A stretch of DNA of 64,000 nucleotides from Roseateles amylovorans. Its GTDB lineage: Bacteria > Pseudomonadota > Gammaproteobacteria > Burkholderiales > Burkholderiaceae_C. The position numbers and the translations under genes are program-made. Below the pieces are notes generated by a model. That model saw only the letters and a program-made list of their open reading frames with translations, made no database searches and had not been told where the DNA came from. This document shows positions 36,840-45,814 of this stretch, piece after piece. Each line of letters starts with the position of its first letter. Position 1 is the stretch's first letter. The DNA is taken from the NCBI RefSeq assembly GCF_025398155.2, contig NZ_CP104562.2:5270001-5334000 (forward strand). The letters are read 5' to 3'.

Positions 36840-37895
36840 ATGACTTCCTGGGATTCCGTCCTGATCGCCCCCGAGCTGCCACTGCAGGCCGCCATCAGCG
36901 TGCTCGACCGCGGCGGGCTTCAGATAGCCGTTGTCGTCGATGAACAGCGACGGATCCTTGGCACCGTCACCGACGGTGACGTGCGCCGCGCGCTGATCCG
37001 CCAGATCGGGCTGGACGCACCCATCTCCGAGGTGATGGCGAAGCAACCACGCACCGCTCCGGCAGGTTCTGCGAAGGAACGCGTGCTGCAATTGATGGAG
37101 CGCCATCAGATCTCGCAGATTCCGATGGTGGACGCCGACAATCGGGTCGTCGGCATCGAGACCTTGCACGGCCTGCTGCACGGCAAGCGCCGCGACAACG
37201 CGGTATTTCTAATGGCCGGCGGCTTCGGCACACGGCTGCAGCCATTGACCGACAACTGCCCCAAGCCGCTGCTCAACGTGGGCGACAAGCCCATTCTCGA
37301 AATCATCATCGAGAACTTCGTGCGCGCCGGCTTCTATCGCTTCTTCATCTCGACGCACTACCTGCCGGAGATGATTCGCGACCATATCGGAGACGGCAGT
37401 CGCTGGGGCATCGACGTCCAGTACGTGCACGAGGATGAACCGCTGGGCACCGGCGGCGCGCTGGGCCTGCTGCCGCGCGACGCGATCCGTGAACCGATGT
37501 TCATGATGAACGGCGATCTGCTGACCAACCTGGACTTCAACAAGCTGCTCGATTTCCACGACAGCCATGATGGCGTCGCCACAATGTGCGTGCGCGAGCA
37601 TGAGCACCGGGTGCCTTACGGCGTCATTCAGGGGGATGGCCAGCGCATCATCTCGATGGTCGAGAAACCGGCCTACCGCTACTTCATCAACGCGGGCATC
37701 TACGTGTTGTCGCCATCGGTTCTCGCCGGTGTCACGCGCGGTCATCGGATCGACATGCCGACACTGCTTCAGCAACAAATGGCCCAAGGCCTGCCGGTGA
37801 ACATGTTCCCGGTTCACGAATACTGGCTGGACATCGGTCGCATGGAGGACTTCCAGCGCGCCCAGTACGACGTGGCAGGGCTGTTCCATGGCTGA
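36840..37895 (+). CDS. ptmE: CBS-domain nucleotidyltransferase, PtmE-like
   Basis: Two-part protein of 351 residues. Tandem CBS domains (about 1-115) include VVVDEQRRILGTVTDGDVRRAL. A sugar-phosphate nucleotidyltransferase domain starts at 119, with the pyrophosphorylase signature MAGGFGTRLQPLT (125-137), then CPKPLLNVGDKPILE and MNGDLLTNLDF. In Campylobacter jejuni the protein of this architecture makes the GDP-activated glucosamine used for legionaminic acid. This suggests a GDP-linked pathway here too, though nucleotide preference is inferred. It overlaps legF by 8 bases. Confidence 0.82.
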   Translation: MTSWDSVLIAPELPLQAAISVLDRGGLQIAVVVDEQRRILGTVTDGDVRRALIRQIGLDAPISEVMAKQPRTAPAGSAKERVLQLMERHQISQIPMVDADNRVVGIETLHGLLHGKRRDNAVFLMAGGFGTRLQPLTDNCPKPLLNVGDKPILEIIIENFVRAGFYRFFISTHYLPEMIRDHIGDGSRWGIDVQYVHEDEPLGTGGALGLLPRDAIREPMFMMNGDLLTNLDFNKLLDFHDSHDGVATMCVREHEHRVPYGVIQGDGQRIISMVEKPAYRYFINAGIYVLSPSVLAGVTRGHRIDMPTLLQQQMAQGLPVNMFPVHEYWLDIGRMEDFQRAQYDVAGLFHG

Positions 37896-38610
37896 CCCGC
37901 TGCGCCTGCTGGCCCTGGTGCCTGCCCGCGGCGGTAGCAAGCGGCTGCCGCGAAAGAACGTGCTGATGCTGGGCGGTCGCCCATTGATCCAATGGTCTAT
38001 CGATGCGGCACGTGAGAGTGGCGTATGCATCGATGTGCTGGTCAGCACCGACGACGACGAAATTGCCCAGGCATCCCGGGATGCCGGTGCGATGGTCCCC
38101 TGGCTGCGGCCGGCCGAACTTGCTACCGACACCGCCGGCAGCGCGGGCGTCATCTCCCATGCGCTGGACTGGTACGAACAGGCGCACGGCGCCGTCGACG
38201 CGGTGCTGCTGCTGCAGCCGACCAGCCCCTTTCGCAGCGCCAAAGCGATCCGAGGCGCGGTCCGCACCTATGCCGACCAGGCCGGCACGACGCGCCATCC
38301 GGTCGTTAGCGTCAGCCCGGCTGCCTCGCACCCTGCCTGGACCTTCGCCTGGCAGGACGGCGAGCTGCGCCCCAGCCTCGGCTGGGAACCGCTATCGCTG
38401 CGCTCGCAGGACCTGACGCCGGCCTACGCGCTCAACGGCGCGCTCTACGTGATCCCCGCCGAGGACGCCCGCGCTGCCCGCCCCATCGTGCGGCCCGGCG
38501 TCCTGCCCTTCGTGATGACCGACGCTCGCGAGAGCCTGGACATCGACACTGCCGACGACTGGGCGCTTGCTTCGCACTGGGCAGACACGCCCGCCGCCGG
38601 CGCTCGCTGA
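37888..38610 (+). CDS. legF: CMP-legionaminic acid synthetase, LegF/NeuA type
   Basis: Cytidylyltransferase of 240 residues that activates the nonulosonic acid with CTP for transfer to the glycan. The signature LVPARGGSKRLPRKNV (10-25) is that of NeuA/KdsB-type enzymes. LLLQPTSPFRSAKAI and the C-terminal ESLDIDTADDWALA are conserved. It is the final enzyme of the pathway and overlaps the PtmE-like gene. The activated sugar is probably legionaminic acid; a sialic or pseudaminic acid cannot be excluded by sequence. Confidence 0.87.
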   Translation: MADPLRLLALVPARGGSKRLPRKNVLMLGGRPLIQWSIDAARESGVCIDVLVSTDDDEIAQASRDAGAMVPWLRPAELATDTAGSAGVISHALDWYEQAHGAVDAVLLLQPTSPFRSAKAIRGAVRTYADQAGTTRHPVVSVSPAASHPAWTFAWQDGELRPSLGWEPLSLRSQDLTPAYALNGALYVIPAEDARAARPIVRPGVLPFVMTDARESLDIDTADDWALASHWADTPAAGAR

Positions 38611-38654
38611 ATCCGTCCGGCCCTCATTTCCCCGCTTACATCGAACGCGCTGCC

Positions 38655-39755
38655 ATGAATCAAAAAGTCGCTCTCATCACAGGCATCACCGGCCAGGACG
38701 GTGCCTACCTCGCAGAGTTCCTGCTGGACAAGGGCTATATCGTCCACGGCATCCGCCGTCGCGCTTCGCTGTTCAATACCGACCGCATCGACCACCTATA
38801 CCAGGACCCGCACCTGCCCGACACGCGGCTGTTCCTACACTACGGCGACATGACGGACTCCTCCAGCCTGGTCCGGATCATCCAGCAGGTCCAGCCCGAC
38901 GAGATCTACAACCTGGCCGCACAGTCGCATGTGCACGTGAGCTTCGAGGAACCCGAGTACACCGCCAACTCCGACGCCGTCGGTCCGCTGCGCATCCTGG
39001 AGGCGATCCGCCTGCTGGGCCTGCAGAAGAAGACCCGCTTCTACCAGGCCAGCACCTCCGAGATGTACGGCCAGGTGCAGGAAATACCGCAGAAGGAGAC
39101 CACGCCTTTCTACCCGCGCAGCCCGTACGGCGTGGCCAAGCTCTACGGCTACTGGATCACGGTGAACTACCGCGAGTCATATGGCATGTACGCGTGCAAT
39201 GGCATCCTGTTCAACCATGAGTCCCCGCTGCGCGGCGAGACCTTCGTGACGCGCAAGATCACCCGCGCGCTGTCCCGCATCAAGCTGGGCCTGCAGAACT
39301 GCCTGTACCTGGGCAACATGGACTCGCTGCGTGACTGGGGCCACGCCAAAGACTACGTCGAGGCGCAGTGGCTGATGCTGCAGCAGGACACGCCCGAGGA
39401 TTACGTCATCGCCACCGGTGTTCAGTACAGCGTGCGCGACTTCGTTAAGGCTGCGGCCAAGGAACTGGAGATGACGCTGCGCTGGGAAGGCAGCGGCGTC
39501 GATGAGAAGGCTTACCTGGTCGACACGGCCGGCGGCGAACGCGTCGTCGTGGCGGTGGACCCGCGCTACTTCCGGCCGGCCGAGGTCGAGACGCTGCTTG
39601 GCGACCCCAGCAAAGCAAAGAAGCAGCTGGGCTGGGAGCCGAAAATCAGCTTCGAGGAGCTGGTGCGCGAGATGACCCGTGAGGACCTCGTTACGGCGCA
39701 ACGCGACGAACTGGTCAAGGGGCATGGCTACAAGGCGCTGAACGCGCACGAGTGA
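38655..39755 (+). CDS. gmd: GDP-mannose 4,6-dehydratase
   Basis: Converts GDP-mannose to GDP-4-keto-6-deoxymannose, the precursor of GDP-fucose, GDP-rhamnose, GDP-perosamine and similar sugars. It has 366 residues. The cofactor loop GITGQDGAYLAEFL, the Gmd-type GIRRRASLFNTDRIDHL, and the catalytic Tyr/Lys in RSPYGVAKLYGYW are all present. It has a C-terminal tail typical of the family. No obvious Fcl, Rmd or Per partner follows directly; the epimerase at 43586 is the only candidate downstream in the array. Confidence 0.93.
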   Translation: MNQKVALITGITGQDGAYLAEFLLDKGYIVHGIRRRASLFNTDRIDHLYQDPHLPDTRLFLHYGDMTDSSSLVRIIQQVQPDEIYNLAAQSHVHVSFEEPEYTANSDAVGPLRILEAIRLLGLQKKTRFYQASTSEMYGQVQEIPQKETTPFYPRSPYGVAKLYGYWITVNYRESYGMYACNGILFNHESPLRGETFVTRKITRALSRIKLGLQNCLYLGNMDSLRDWGHAKDYVEAQWLMLQQDTPEDYVIATGVQYSVRDFVKAAAKELEMTLRWEGSGVDEKAYLVDTAGGERVVVAVDPRYFRPAEVETLLGDPSKAKKQLGWEPKISFEELVREMTREDLVTAQRDELVKGHGYKALNAHE

Positions 39756-39786
39756 GCCCCGGCACGCTCGAAGACTTCCCGCCACG

Positions 39787-41202
39787 ATGGATACCCGCCG
39801 CCTGCTTTCCTCCGCCGCGCTGTACGGATTCGCCGACATGGCCGTCATTGCCGTGGGGGGCTTCCTGCTGCTGCCGATGTACACGCGCAGCCTGACGCAG
39901 GCGGAGTTCGGTCATTTCGTCGCCGTCCGCGCCAACATTGACATCTTCACGTACCTGCTTCAGTTCGGCATCCCGTCGGCATTGGGTCGCCTTTACTTCG
40001 ACCACAGGAAGGTGGGCACGGAGCGGGAGTTCATCAGCGCGCTGGTCTGCTTCTTCGGACTGCTGTTGCTGGGCACCTGCGGGGCGCTGGCACTGGCCGG
40101 CCGGGCGCTGTGGAGCGGGCTTTCGCCCGCGGTCCCGATCACACCCTACTTGCCGCTGAGCGTAGCCATCGCAGCGTTAGGTTTCCTCAGCGCGCTCAGC
40201 GTCATCTGGTTGCGCATGCAGGGACGCGTGGTCGCGGTCGTGTCCCTGCAGGTCGGCGGCGCGGCGCTGATCGCCATCGTCGCCACATTGATGCTGCGAT
40301 TCTTCCATTGGGGCTTGACCGGCATCCTGCTGGCATTGCTCGCGGGATCGATGCTGTCGGCCGGTGCCCTTCCGGTGATGTTGGGCAAGTCCTTCCGGCT
40401 GGCCTTACCGCGTGCCTGGCTGGCCGAAACGCTAAGGTACGCCGTCCCCATCCTGGTTGGCTACGTCGCGTACTTTCTGCTAAACCGCGCCAGTACGTTG
40501 ATCCTTCAGCATCACGTGCCAGCAGAGGAACTGGCTGTCTTTGGCCTGGCACAGCAGCTTTCGATGGTGGCCGGCATCGCCTGCTCGTCGTTCGGCATGG
40601 CCCTGCAGCCGGCTGTCTACGGGGCCGAGGCGGACCAGGTGCCCAGCATGATCCATCGCGCCACCCGCATCCTGGCGTTACTCATGCTAGCGGTGTGCGC
40701 GGCGCTGATGATCTTCGCGCAGGAGATCTTCGCCCTCGTCGCCCCGCGCGGCTACGCGGGCGGCCTGACGCTGCTGCTCATTCTGGTGGTGGCCAACTTC
40801 AGCAACACCTTCACCCTGATGTCGGACACGGTGCTGCTTTACCACCGCCGCCCCAAGACCTCCGTCGCCGTCTCCATCCTCAGCGCCATCCTGGCGATGC
40901 TCCTTGGACTGGTGCTGATCCCGGAGCATCACATCCTGGGGGCGGCCGTCGCCACCTGCGCCGCCTTCGGCAGCCGGATGCTGGTGAGCCAATGGATGGC
41001 CCGCCGGCTCACAGGACAAAGCGACTTCGCCTTGATGGCGACATCGCTGACGGCGCTCGGCGCCATCGGCGGCGGCGCCCATTGGCTGTCGGCCCAGGGC
41101 TGGCCGCTGGCGATGCTCCTGGCCGCCAAGTTCGCCTTCTCGGCCGCGCTGGCCGGAACGCTCTTTGTCATCCATCGCAGGTTGTCAGCGAGTCATGCGT
41201 AA
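39787..41202 (+). CDS. Wzx-type oligosaccharide flippase
   Basis: Integral membrane protein of the MOP/oligosaccharide flippase superfamily, 471 residues with about 12-14 hydrophobic helices. It flips undecaprenyl-linked repeat units across the inner membrane. The N-terminal YGFADMAVIAVGGFLLLPMYTRSLTQAEFG matches the polysaccharide-synthase domain. A helical hairpin follows with ILVGYVAYFLLNRASTLILQ. It is the first of two flippases in this locus. A minimal gap (31 bases) separates it from gmd. Confidence 0.86.
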   Translation: MDTRRLLSSAALYGFADMAVIAVGGFLLLPMYTRSLTQAEFGHFVAVRANIDIFTYLLQFGIPSALGRLYFDHRKVGTEREFISALVCFFGLLLLGTCGALALAGRALWSGLSPAVPITPYLPLSVAIAALGFLSALSVIWLRMQGRVVAVVSLQVGGAALIAIVATLMLRFFHWGLTGILLALLAGSMLSAGALPVMLGKSFRLALPRAWLAETLRYAVPILVGYVAYFLLNRASTLILQHHVPAEELAVFGLAQQLSMVAGIACSSFGMALQPAVYGAEADQVPSMIHRATRILALLMLAVCAALMIFAQEIFALVAPRGYAGGLTLLLILVVANFSNTFTLMSDTVLLYHRRPKTSVAVSILSAILAMLLGLVLIPEHHILGAAVATCAAFGSRMLVSQWMARRLTGQSDFALMATSLTALGAIGGGAHWLSAQGWPLAMLLAAKFAFSAALAGTLFVIHRRLSASHA

Positions 41203-41256
41203 CCTATTAGACCGCCCATCGGCCCACCTGCCCCCCTTCTCCGCTGGAGCTTTGGC

Positions 41257-42843
41257 ATGACCGCCAAGAAGAAAACCTTCAAGAACCGCGTCGGCGAATG
41301 GCTGGGCATCAATCCACTACGCTGGTTGGACAGCGTGCGCCACATGCACGCACTGGTGGATCAGACCGAGGCGCAGCACGCGCGCCACCTCGCTTCCGGC
41401 TCGCAGCAGCGCACGATCGCACTCGTGGTGACCGTGTGGCTCACGACATGGGTGCCTTGGTATGCGGTGCTGATGGGTCTGCTCCTGAGCGTGCGCGGCA
41501 ACCGGGTCGTGTTCATCCATGACGACCTGCCGTTCAGCGACGCGCCACGGGTAGCCTCGATCGTGCGCCACTTCATCCGTCGCGTGATGCGACGGCTGGC
41601 CGCGAGATACAAGGTGATCAACTTGTCGGACTTCTTTCGTGACGGCACAGCACTCTCCGATGAAGCGCTCGCTCGGATCGCCCGGCTCGCCGAACTCAAC
41701 GCCGTGCACAAGCTGCGCGGTGAGACCTTGACCGAAGGCCGGTCGGCCTACGAAACCCTCGTGCGCAAGCAACTGCGCCGCGCCCTCCCGGCGATCGAGC
41801 GAGTCGTGAGCGAACACGACTTCGATGCCATCGTGATGCCTGGTGGCGTGTACGGCACCAGCGGCCTGTGGATAGCCGCCGGGGAGGCGCGCGGCGTGCG
41901 TGTCTCCACCTACGATGCTGGCGCGGGACTGGTGTTGCTCGCCGCCCGCGGCATCGCGGCCCAGTTGCAGGACATCCCGGACGCTTTTGCCCGCGTGAAG
42001 CAGGACGCGGCGTCCCCGGCCCGGGAGGCAGTCATGCTGACCTTGGCGCACGCCGAGATCGAGAAGCGCCACAGCGGGCGCAGCTCTTTCAACTACCAAC
42101 AGTCCTCGGGTGTCGCCGATCCGCTGGATCCCTACAAAGGTGCCATCCTAATCGCCTTGAACTCCTCGTGGGACCAGGCCGCCCTGGGCCTACACGTCGT
42201 CTTCAAGGACAGCGCCCAGTGGATCGTCGAGTCGGTGCGATGGATCCTTGAGCACACCGACGCGAAGGTCGTCGTCCGCCAGCATCCAGCCGAGCGGTTC
42301 GATCTGGCCCGCACGTCGGACGACTACGGTGCCCTGCTGCGGCAGGTCTTCGGAGACCACGAACGCCTGTTCTTCATCGCCGCGGCGAATCCGCTCAACA
42401 GCTACGACTTGCTGTCGGTGTCATCGGCCGTGCTCGCCTACACCTCGACTTTCGGCGTCGAGGCCAGCGCTCTGGGAAAGCCGACAATCACCGCCTCGAG
42501 CAGCTACTACGCCGACCTGGGATTCGTCTGGTCCGCCAAGTCGCGCGAGCGTTACTTCGAGCTGCTGGGACAAGCCGCCCGCGGGCAGTTGACGGTCACG
42601 CCGGCGATGGCGCGCGATGCGCTGCTCTGCTACTACACGACGCAGGTCTGCAACTGGAACTTCACCCATTTCAACCCGGTGAGCGATGATTTCTTCATGC
42701 GCCCGATGGCGGACCTGTTGGCTGCGCCGGACGTGGACGTGATCCTTACCGTGCTCGAGACCGGAACGCCCTCCGCGGTGCTGAACCACGAGCACCAGCT
42801 GCGTAAACAGCTGCCGACCGGCGACACGGTCACTCACGCCTGA
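41257..42843 (+). CDS. capsule-type surface glycan biosynthesis protein (KpsC/KpsS-like), candidate glycosyltransferase
   Basis: A 528-residue protein without a clear named family. One possible membrane-associated segment lies near 52-78 (TIALVVTVWLTTWVPWYAVLMGLLL). The C-terminal half looks like the GT-B domain of capsule polysaccharide proteins: VVVRQHPAERF (338-348) and SSAVLAYTSTFGVEASALGKPT (about 389-410), a layout known from KpsC/KpsS-like and bacterial sialyl/Kdo-type transferases. Because it follows the CMP-sugar genes, it might transfer the nonulosonic acid; that is inference. The next gene starts 12 bases after it ends. Confidence 0.65.
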   Translation: MTAKKKTFKNRVGEWLGINPLRWLDSVRHMHALVDQTEAQHARHLASGSQQRTIALVVTVWLTTWVPWYAVLMGLLLSVRGNRVVFIHDDLPFSDAPRVASIVRHFIRRVMRRLAARYKVINLSDFFRDGTALSDEALARIARLAELNAVHKLRGETLTEGRSAYETLVRKQLRRALPAIERVVSEHDFDAIVMPGGVYGTSGLWIAAGEARGVRVSTYDAGAGLVLLAARGIAAQLQDIPDAFARVKQDAASPAREAVMLTLAHAEIEKRHSGRSSFNYQQSSGVADPLDPYKGAILIALNSSWDQAALGLHVVFKDSAQWIVESVRWILEHTDAKVVVRQHPAERFDLARTSDDYGALLRQVFGDHERLFFIAAANPLNSYDLLSVSSAVLAYTSTFGVEASALGKPTITASSSYYADLGFVWSAKSRERYFELLGQAARGQLTVTPAMARDALLCYYTTQVCNWNFTHFNPVSDDFFMRPMADLLAAPDVDVILTVLETGTPSAVLNHEHQLRKQLPTGDTVTHA

Positions 42844-42855
42844 GGGCCAGGGGAA

Positions 42856-43578
42856 ATGCTCCAAGCCCTGAAACGAATCGTGCGACGCCATGTGCCCGTC
42901 CTCCTGCGCGAACGGATCTCCCTGTGGCGCCAGCGCGGGCCGTTGGCGCTGGGCCGGGGATCGCACGTGCACTGGTCCGTCCAGATCCTGGGCCGCCGCC
43001 ACGTTCGGATCGGCGAGAACAGCGGCGTCTCGGAACGTTGCTGGTTGAACGTGAACCATCCCTTGCCAGGCGGTTTTGCGATCACGATCGGCGACCACAC
43101 CTTCATCGGCCGGGACAATTTCATGAGCTCGGGCCGCTCGATCCGGATCGGCCACTACTGCCTGACCACGCTGGGTTGCAAATTCATTTGCAGTACCCAC
43201 ATTGCAGACACGCCGAACTCGCCAATCATCGCCACCGGTACGACGGCGGCGGACGAGATCCGAGTTGGGGACAACTGCTTCTTCGGCGTAAACGCCATGG
43301 TGCTGGGGAATGTCGACATCGGCCACGGCTGCGTGATCGGCGCGGGCGCGGTGTTGACGGCGGACGTGCCGCCGTTCAGCTTGGTCATCGGCAACCCGGC
43401 ACGCGTGATCAAGCACTACAGCTTCCGGCGAGGCGCCTGGATCGCCGTCGACGCGCTGCAACCGGGCGACATGGACGACAACCCCGACGCCTTGACCTAC
43501 CTGGCCCGACTGCGTTCGACGCATCCGCAGGTGGACATGCCCTGGGTCGCCCTGGGCGCCGACCTCGGCAGCCTCTGA
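42856..43578 (+). CDS. left-handed beta-helix acyltransferase
   Basis: Predicted O-acetyltransferase or similar acyltransferase of 240 residues. Hexapeptide-repeat strands run from about residue 33 to 195 (for example SHVHWSVQILGRRHVRIGEN, FAITIGDHTFIGRDNF, IRVGDNCFFGVNAMVLGNVDIG). A likely catalytic His is at CSTHIADTP (about 112-120). The segment PPFSLVIGNPARVIKHYSF is standard for the WbbJ/LacA-like group. The acceptor is unknown; O-acetylation of the repeat unit is the simplest role. Confidence 0.82.
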   Translation: MLQALKRIVRRHVPVLLRERISLWRQRGPLALGRGSHVHWSVQILGRRHVRIGENSGVSERCWLNVNHPLPGGFAITIGDHTFIGRDNFMSSGRSIRIGHYCLTTLGCKFICSTHIADTPNSPIIATGTTAADEIRVGDNCFFGVNAMVLGNVDIGHGCVIGAGAVLTADVPPFSLVIGNPARVIKHYSFRRGAWIAVDALQPGDMDDNPDALTYLARLRSTHPQVDMPWVALGADLGSL

Positions 43579-43585
43579 ACCCGGT

Positions 43586-44566
43586 ATGAAGCAGACTTCC
43601 CTCACTCCTTCCCCGACAGTGCTCATCACAGGCGGTGCCGGTTTCCTCGGCCAGGCGTGCGCAAGGCGCTTCCGCGTGGCGGGCTGGCGCGTCGTAGGCC
43701 TCGGCCATGGCCGCTGGACCGACGACGAAGCCCTCGCGGCCGGCTACGACCGCTGGGTCAATGCTGGTGTGACGGCCAAGGTGCTCGACGGCCTGGCCGA
43801 TCTCGGCCAGGATCTGCACGCCGTGGCCCACTGCGCCAGCAACGGCTCAGTTCCGTACTCGCTGGAACAGCCGCTGGATGCCTACGAGCGCACCGTCGGC
43901 AGCACGGTGGTGTTGCTGGACTACCTGCGCCGGCACGCGCCGACGGCTGTAGTGCTGTATCCGTCGAGCGCGGCGGTCTACGGTGCGGCGCCCGACCGGC
44001 CGCTGCACGAGACGGACGCCCCCAACCCCGTCTCACCCTACGGCTTCCACAAGCAGATGGTGGAGACGTTGCTCGCGGCGCATGCCACCTGCTTCGGTCA
44101 ACCGGCGGTCGCGGTGCGCTTCTTCTCCATCTACGGCCCCGGCCTGCGCAAGCAGTTGCTGTGGGACGCGTCGGGCCGGCTGCTGTCGGGCGAGTCGCCG
44201 CTAACCTTCTTCGGCACCGGCGAGGAGACCCGCGACTGGATCCACGTCGACGATGCCGCGGCGCTGATGCTGCGCCTCGCCGAGCGCGCCAGGGGCGAGC
44301 CCACGGGTCCGGTCCGCCTGGACATTGTGAACGGCGCGTCCGGCGAGCGCGTGACGGTGCGCGAGGTATTGGAACGGCTCGCCCTCGCGCTCGGTAGTTC
44401 CGCGGAGATCTGCTTCAACGGCACCGTCCGCGCTGGCGATCCACGCTTCTATCACGCAGCCATCCACCGCATGCATGCCGCAGGATGGAGCACATCGATC
44501 ACGCTGGACCAGGGCCTCGCCGCCTATGCCCTCTGGGCGCGCAACGCCCACCTACCCGCCCCATGA
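43586..44566 (+). CDS. NAD-dependent epimerase/dehydratase or reductase
   Basis: Extended short-chain dehydrogenase of 326 residues. The cofactor loop is ITGGAGFLGQACARRF (about 14-29), and the catalytic Tyr/Lys are in VSPYGFHKQMVE. The segment RFFSIYGPGLRKQLLWD and ETRDWIHVDDAA are typical of sugar-modifying members. The exact reaction cannot be told; as the only unassigned SDR downstream of gmd, it could reduce GDP-4-keto-6-deoxymannose. Its stop overlaps the next start (ATGA). Confidence 0.78.
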   Translation: MKQTSLTPSPTVLITGGAGFLGQACARRFRVAGWRVVGLGHGRWTDDEALAAGYDRWVNAGVTAKVLDGLADLGQDLHAVAHCASNGSVPYSLEQPLDAYERTVGSTVVLLDYLRRHAPTAVVLYPSSAAVYGAAPDRPLHETDAPNPVSPYGFHKQMVETLLAAHATCFGQPAVAVRFFSIYGPGLRKQLLWDASGRLLSGESPLTFFGTGEETRDWIHVDDAAALMLRLAERARGEPTGPVRLDIVNGASGERVTVREVLERLALALGSSAEICFNGTVRAGDPRFYHAAIHRMHAAGWSTSITLDQGLAAYALWARNAHLPAP

Positions 44567-45804
44567 CTGCCTCGACGCCTGTATCCACATCGTCCGAAAA
44601 GCCGCTCCACGTCGGCTTCTGGTTTGATTTCGGTCTCGCTTACGCCGGCGGCCTGAACTATTTCCGAAACCTGCTGCATGCAGTGCATGCCGCAAGGCCT
44701 GCCCACGTCCGCGTCACGCTGTTCGTTGGCAGGGACATGACGCCAAAGCTGTTGGCGGAGTTCCAGGCCCTCGCCGAAGTCGTGCAACTCGACATCCTCA
44801 CCCGGGGCACCGTGCCCTGGTTCTTCCATCGGCTGGCCTATCGCGGCCTGCGCTCACAGGTCTTCGTGGAGCGCGAACTGCGCCGCCACGGGGTGGACGT
44901 CTTGTCCCACCCTTCGATGGTCGAACGACTGAGCCCGCGCTTCCGTTTGATTTCCTGGATCCCTGATTTCCAGTACCTGCATCTGCCCCACCTCTTTCCC
45001 GGCCTCGACGTCGGGCGCCGCAGCGCCGACCTGCGCGCGCTGCACCAGCACAGCGACGCCGTGGTCGTCAGCAGCCAAGACGCGTATAAGGACTTTGCTC
45101 AGGTGATGGGCGAGCCCCGGCCAGCCCGCACCCATGTGCTGCCCTTCGTCTCCCAGTTGCACCTCGGGGCCACCAGCCCCCAGGCGACGCGCGCGCTGCT
45201 GGACAAGCACGGGCTGCCGGAGCGCTTCTTCTTCCTACCCAACCAGTTCTGGGCTCACAAAAACCATCGTGCCGCGTTCGAAGCGGTTGCCCAGCTCAAG
45301 CGCGAAGGCCTGGACGTCACGCTGGTGTGCACCGGCTGGGTCAAGGACCCGAACGGCAATACGCTAGCCCAAGAGGCCCTTCGCGTCCGCGACGAGCAGG
45401 ACCTGCACCAGCACGTTCGGCTGCTAGGCAGCATCGACTACGCCGACGTGCAGGGCCTGATGCGTGCCAGCGTCGCGGTGGTCAATCCGTCCTTCTTCGA
45501 AGGCTGGAGCAGCAGCGTCGAGGAGTCCAAGTCCATGGGCAAGCCGTTAATCGCCTCCGACCTCGCCGTGCACCGCGAGCAGGCCCATCCCCGGGCCGCC
45601 TATTTCGACCCGAAGGACTCGTCCGCGCTGGCCGCGCTGCTGCGCCAAGCCTGGGCCGAACTGCCCGGCGGGGTCGATGAGGCCGCCGAGGCAACCGCTA
45701 GAATCGCCCTGCACCGGCGGACCGTCGAGTTCGGCCAGCGCTACCTGCAGATGCTGAGGGCCGTGGTCGACGCACCGCGTGCGCCCCGCCACACCTCCCG
45801 CTGA
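44563..45804 (+). CDS. glycosyltransferase, GT4 family
   Basis: GT-B fold glycosyltransferase of 413 residues. An N-terminal acceptor domain starts VGFWFDFGLAYAGGLNYFRNLL. The C-terminal donor domain includes FFLPNQFWAHKNHRAAFEAV, RLLGSIDYADVQGLMRASVAVV and the E-x7-E-type motif NPSFFEGWSSSVEESKSMGKP, where Glu residues bind the nucleotide sugar. The donor is unknown. ATG 44563 overlaps the previous stop; an upstream in-frame codon lies inside the epimerase gene. Confidence 0.85.
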   Translation: MTASTPVSTSSEKPLHVGFWFDFGLAYAGGLNYFRNLLHAVHAARPAHVRVTLFVGRDMTPKLLAEFQALAEVVQLDILTRGTVPWFFHRLAYRGLRSQVFVERELRRHGVDVLSHPSMVERLSPRFRLISWIPDFQYLHLPHLFPGLDVGRRSADLRALHQHSDAVVVSSQDAYKDFAQVMGEPRPARTHVLPFVSQLHLGATSPQATRALLDKHGLPERFFFLPNQFWAHKNHRAAFEAVAQLKREGLDVTLVCTGWVKDPNGNTLAQEALRVRDEQDLHQHVRLLGSIDYADVQGLMRASVAVVNPSFFEGWSSSVEESKSMGKPLIASDLAVHREQAHPRAAYFDPKDSSALAALLRQAWAELPGGVDEAAEATARIALHRRTVEFGQRYLQMLRAVVDAPRAPRHTSR

Positions 45805-45814
45805 CCGGTTACCC

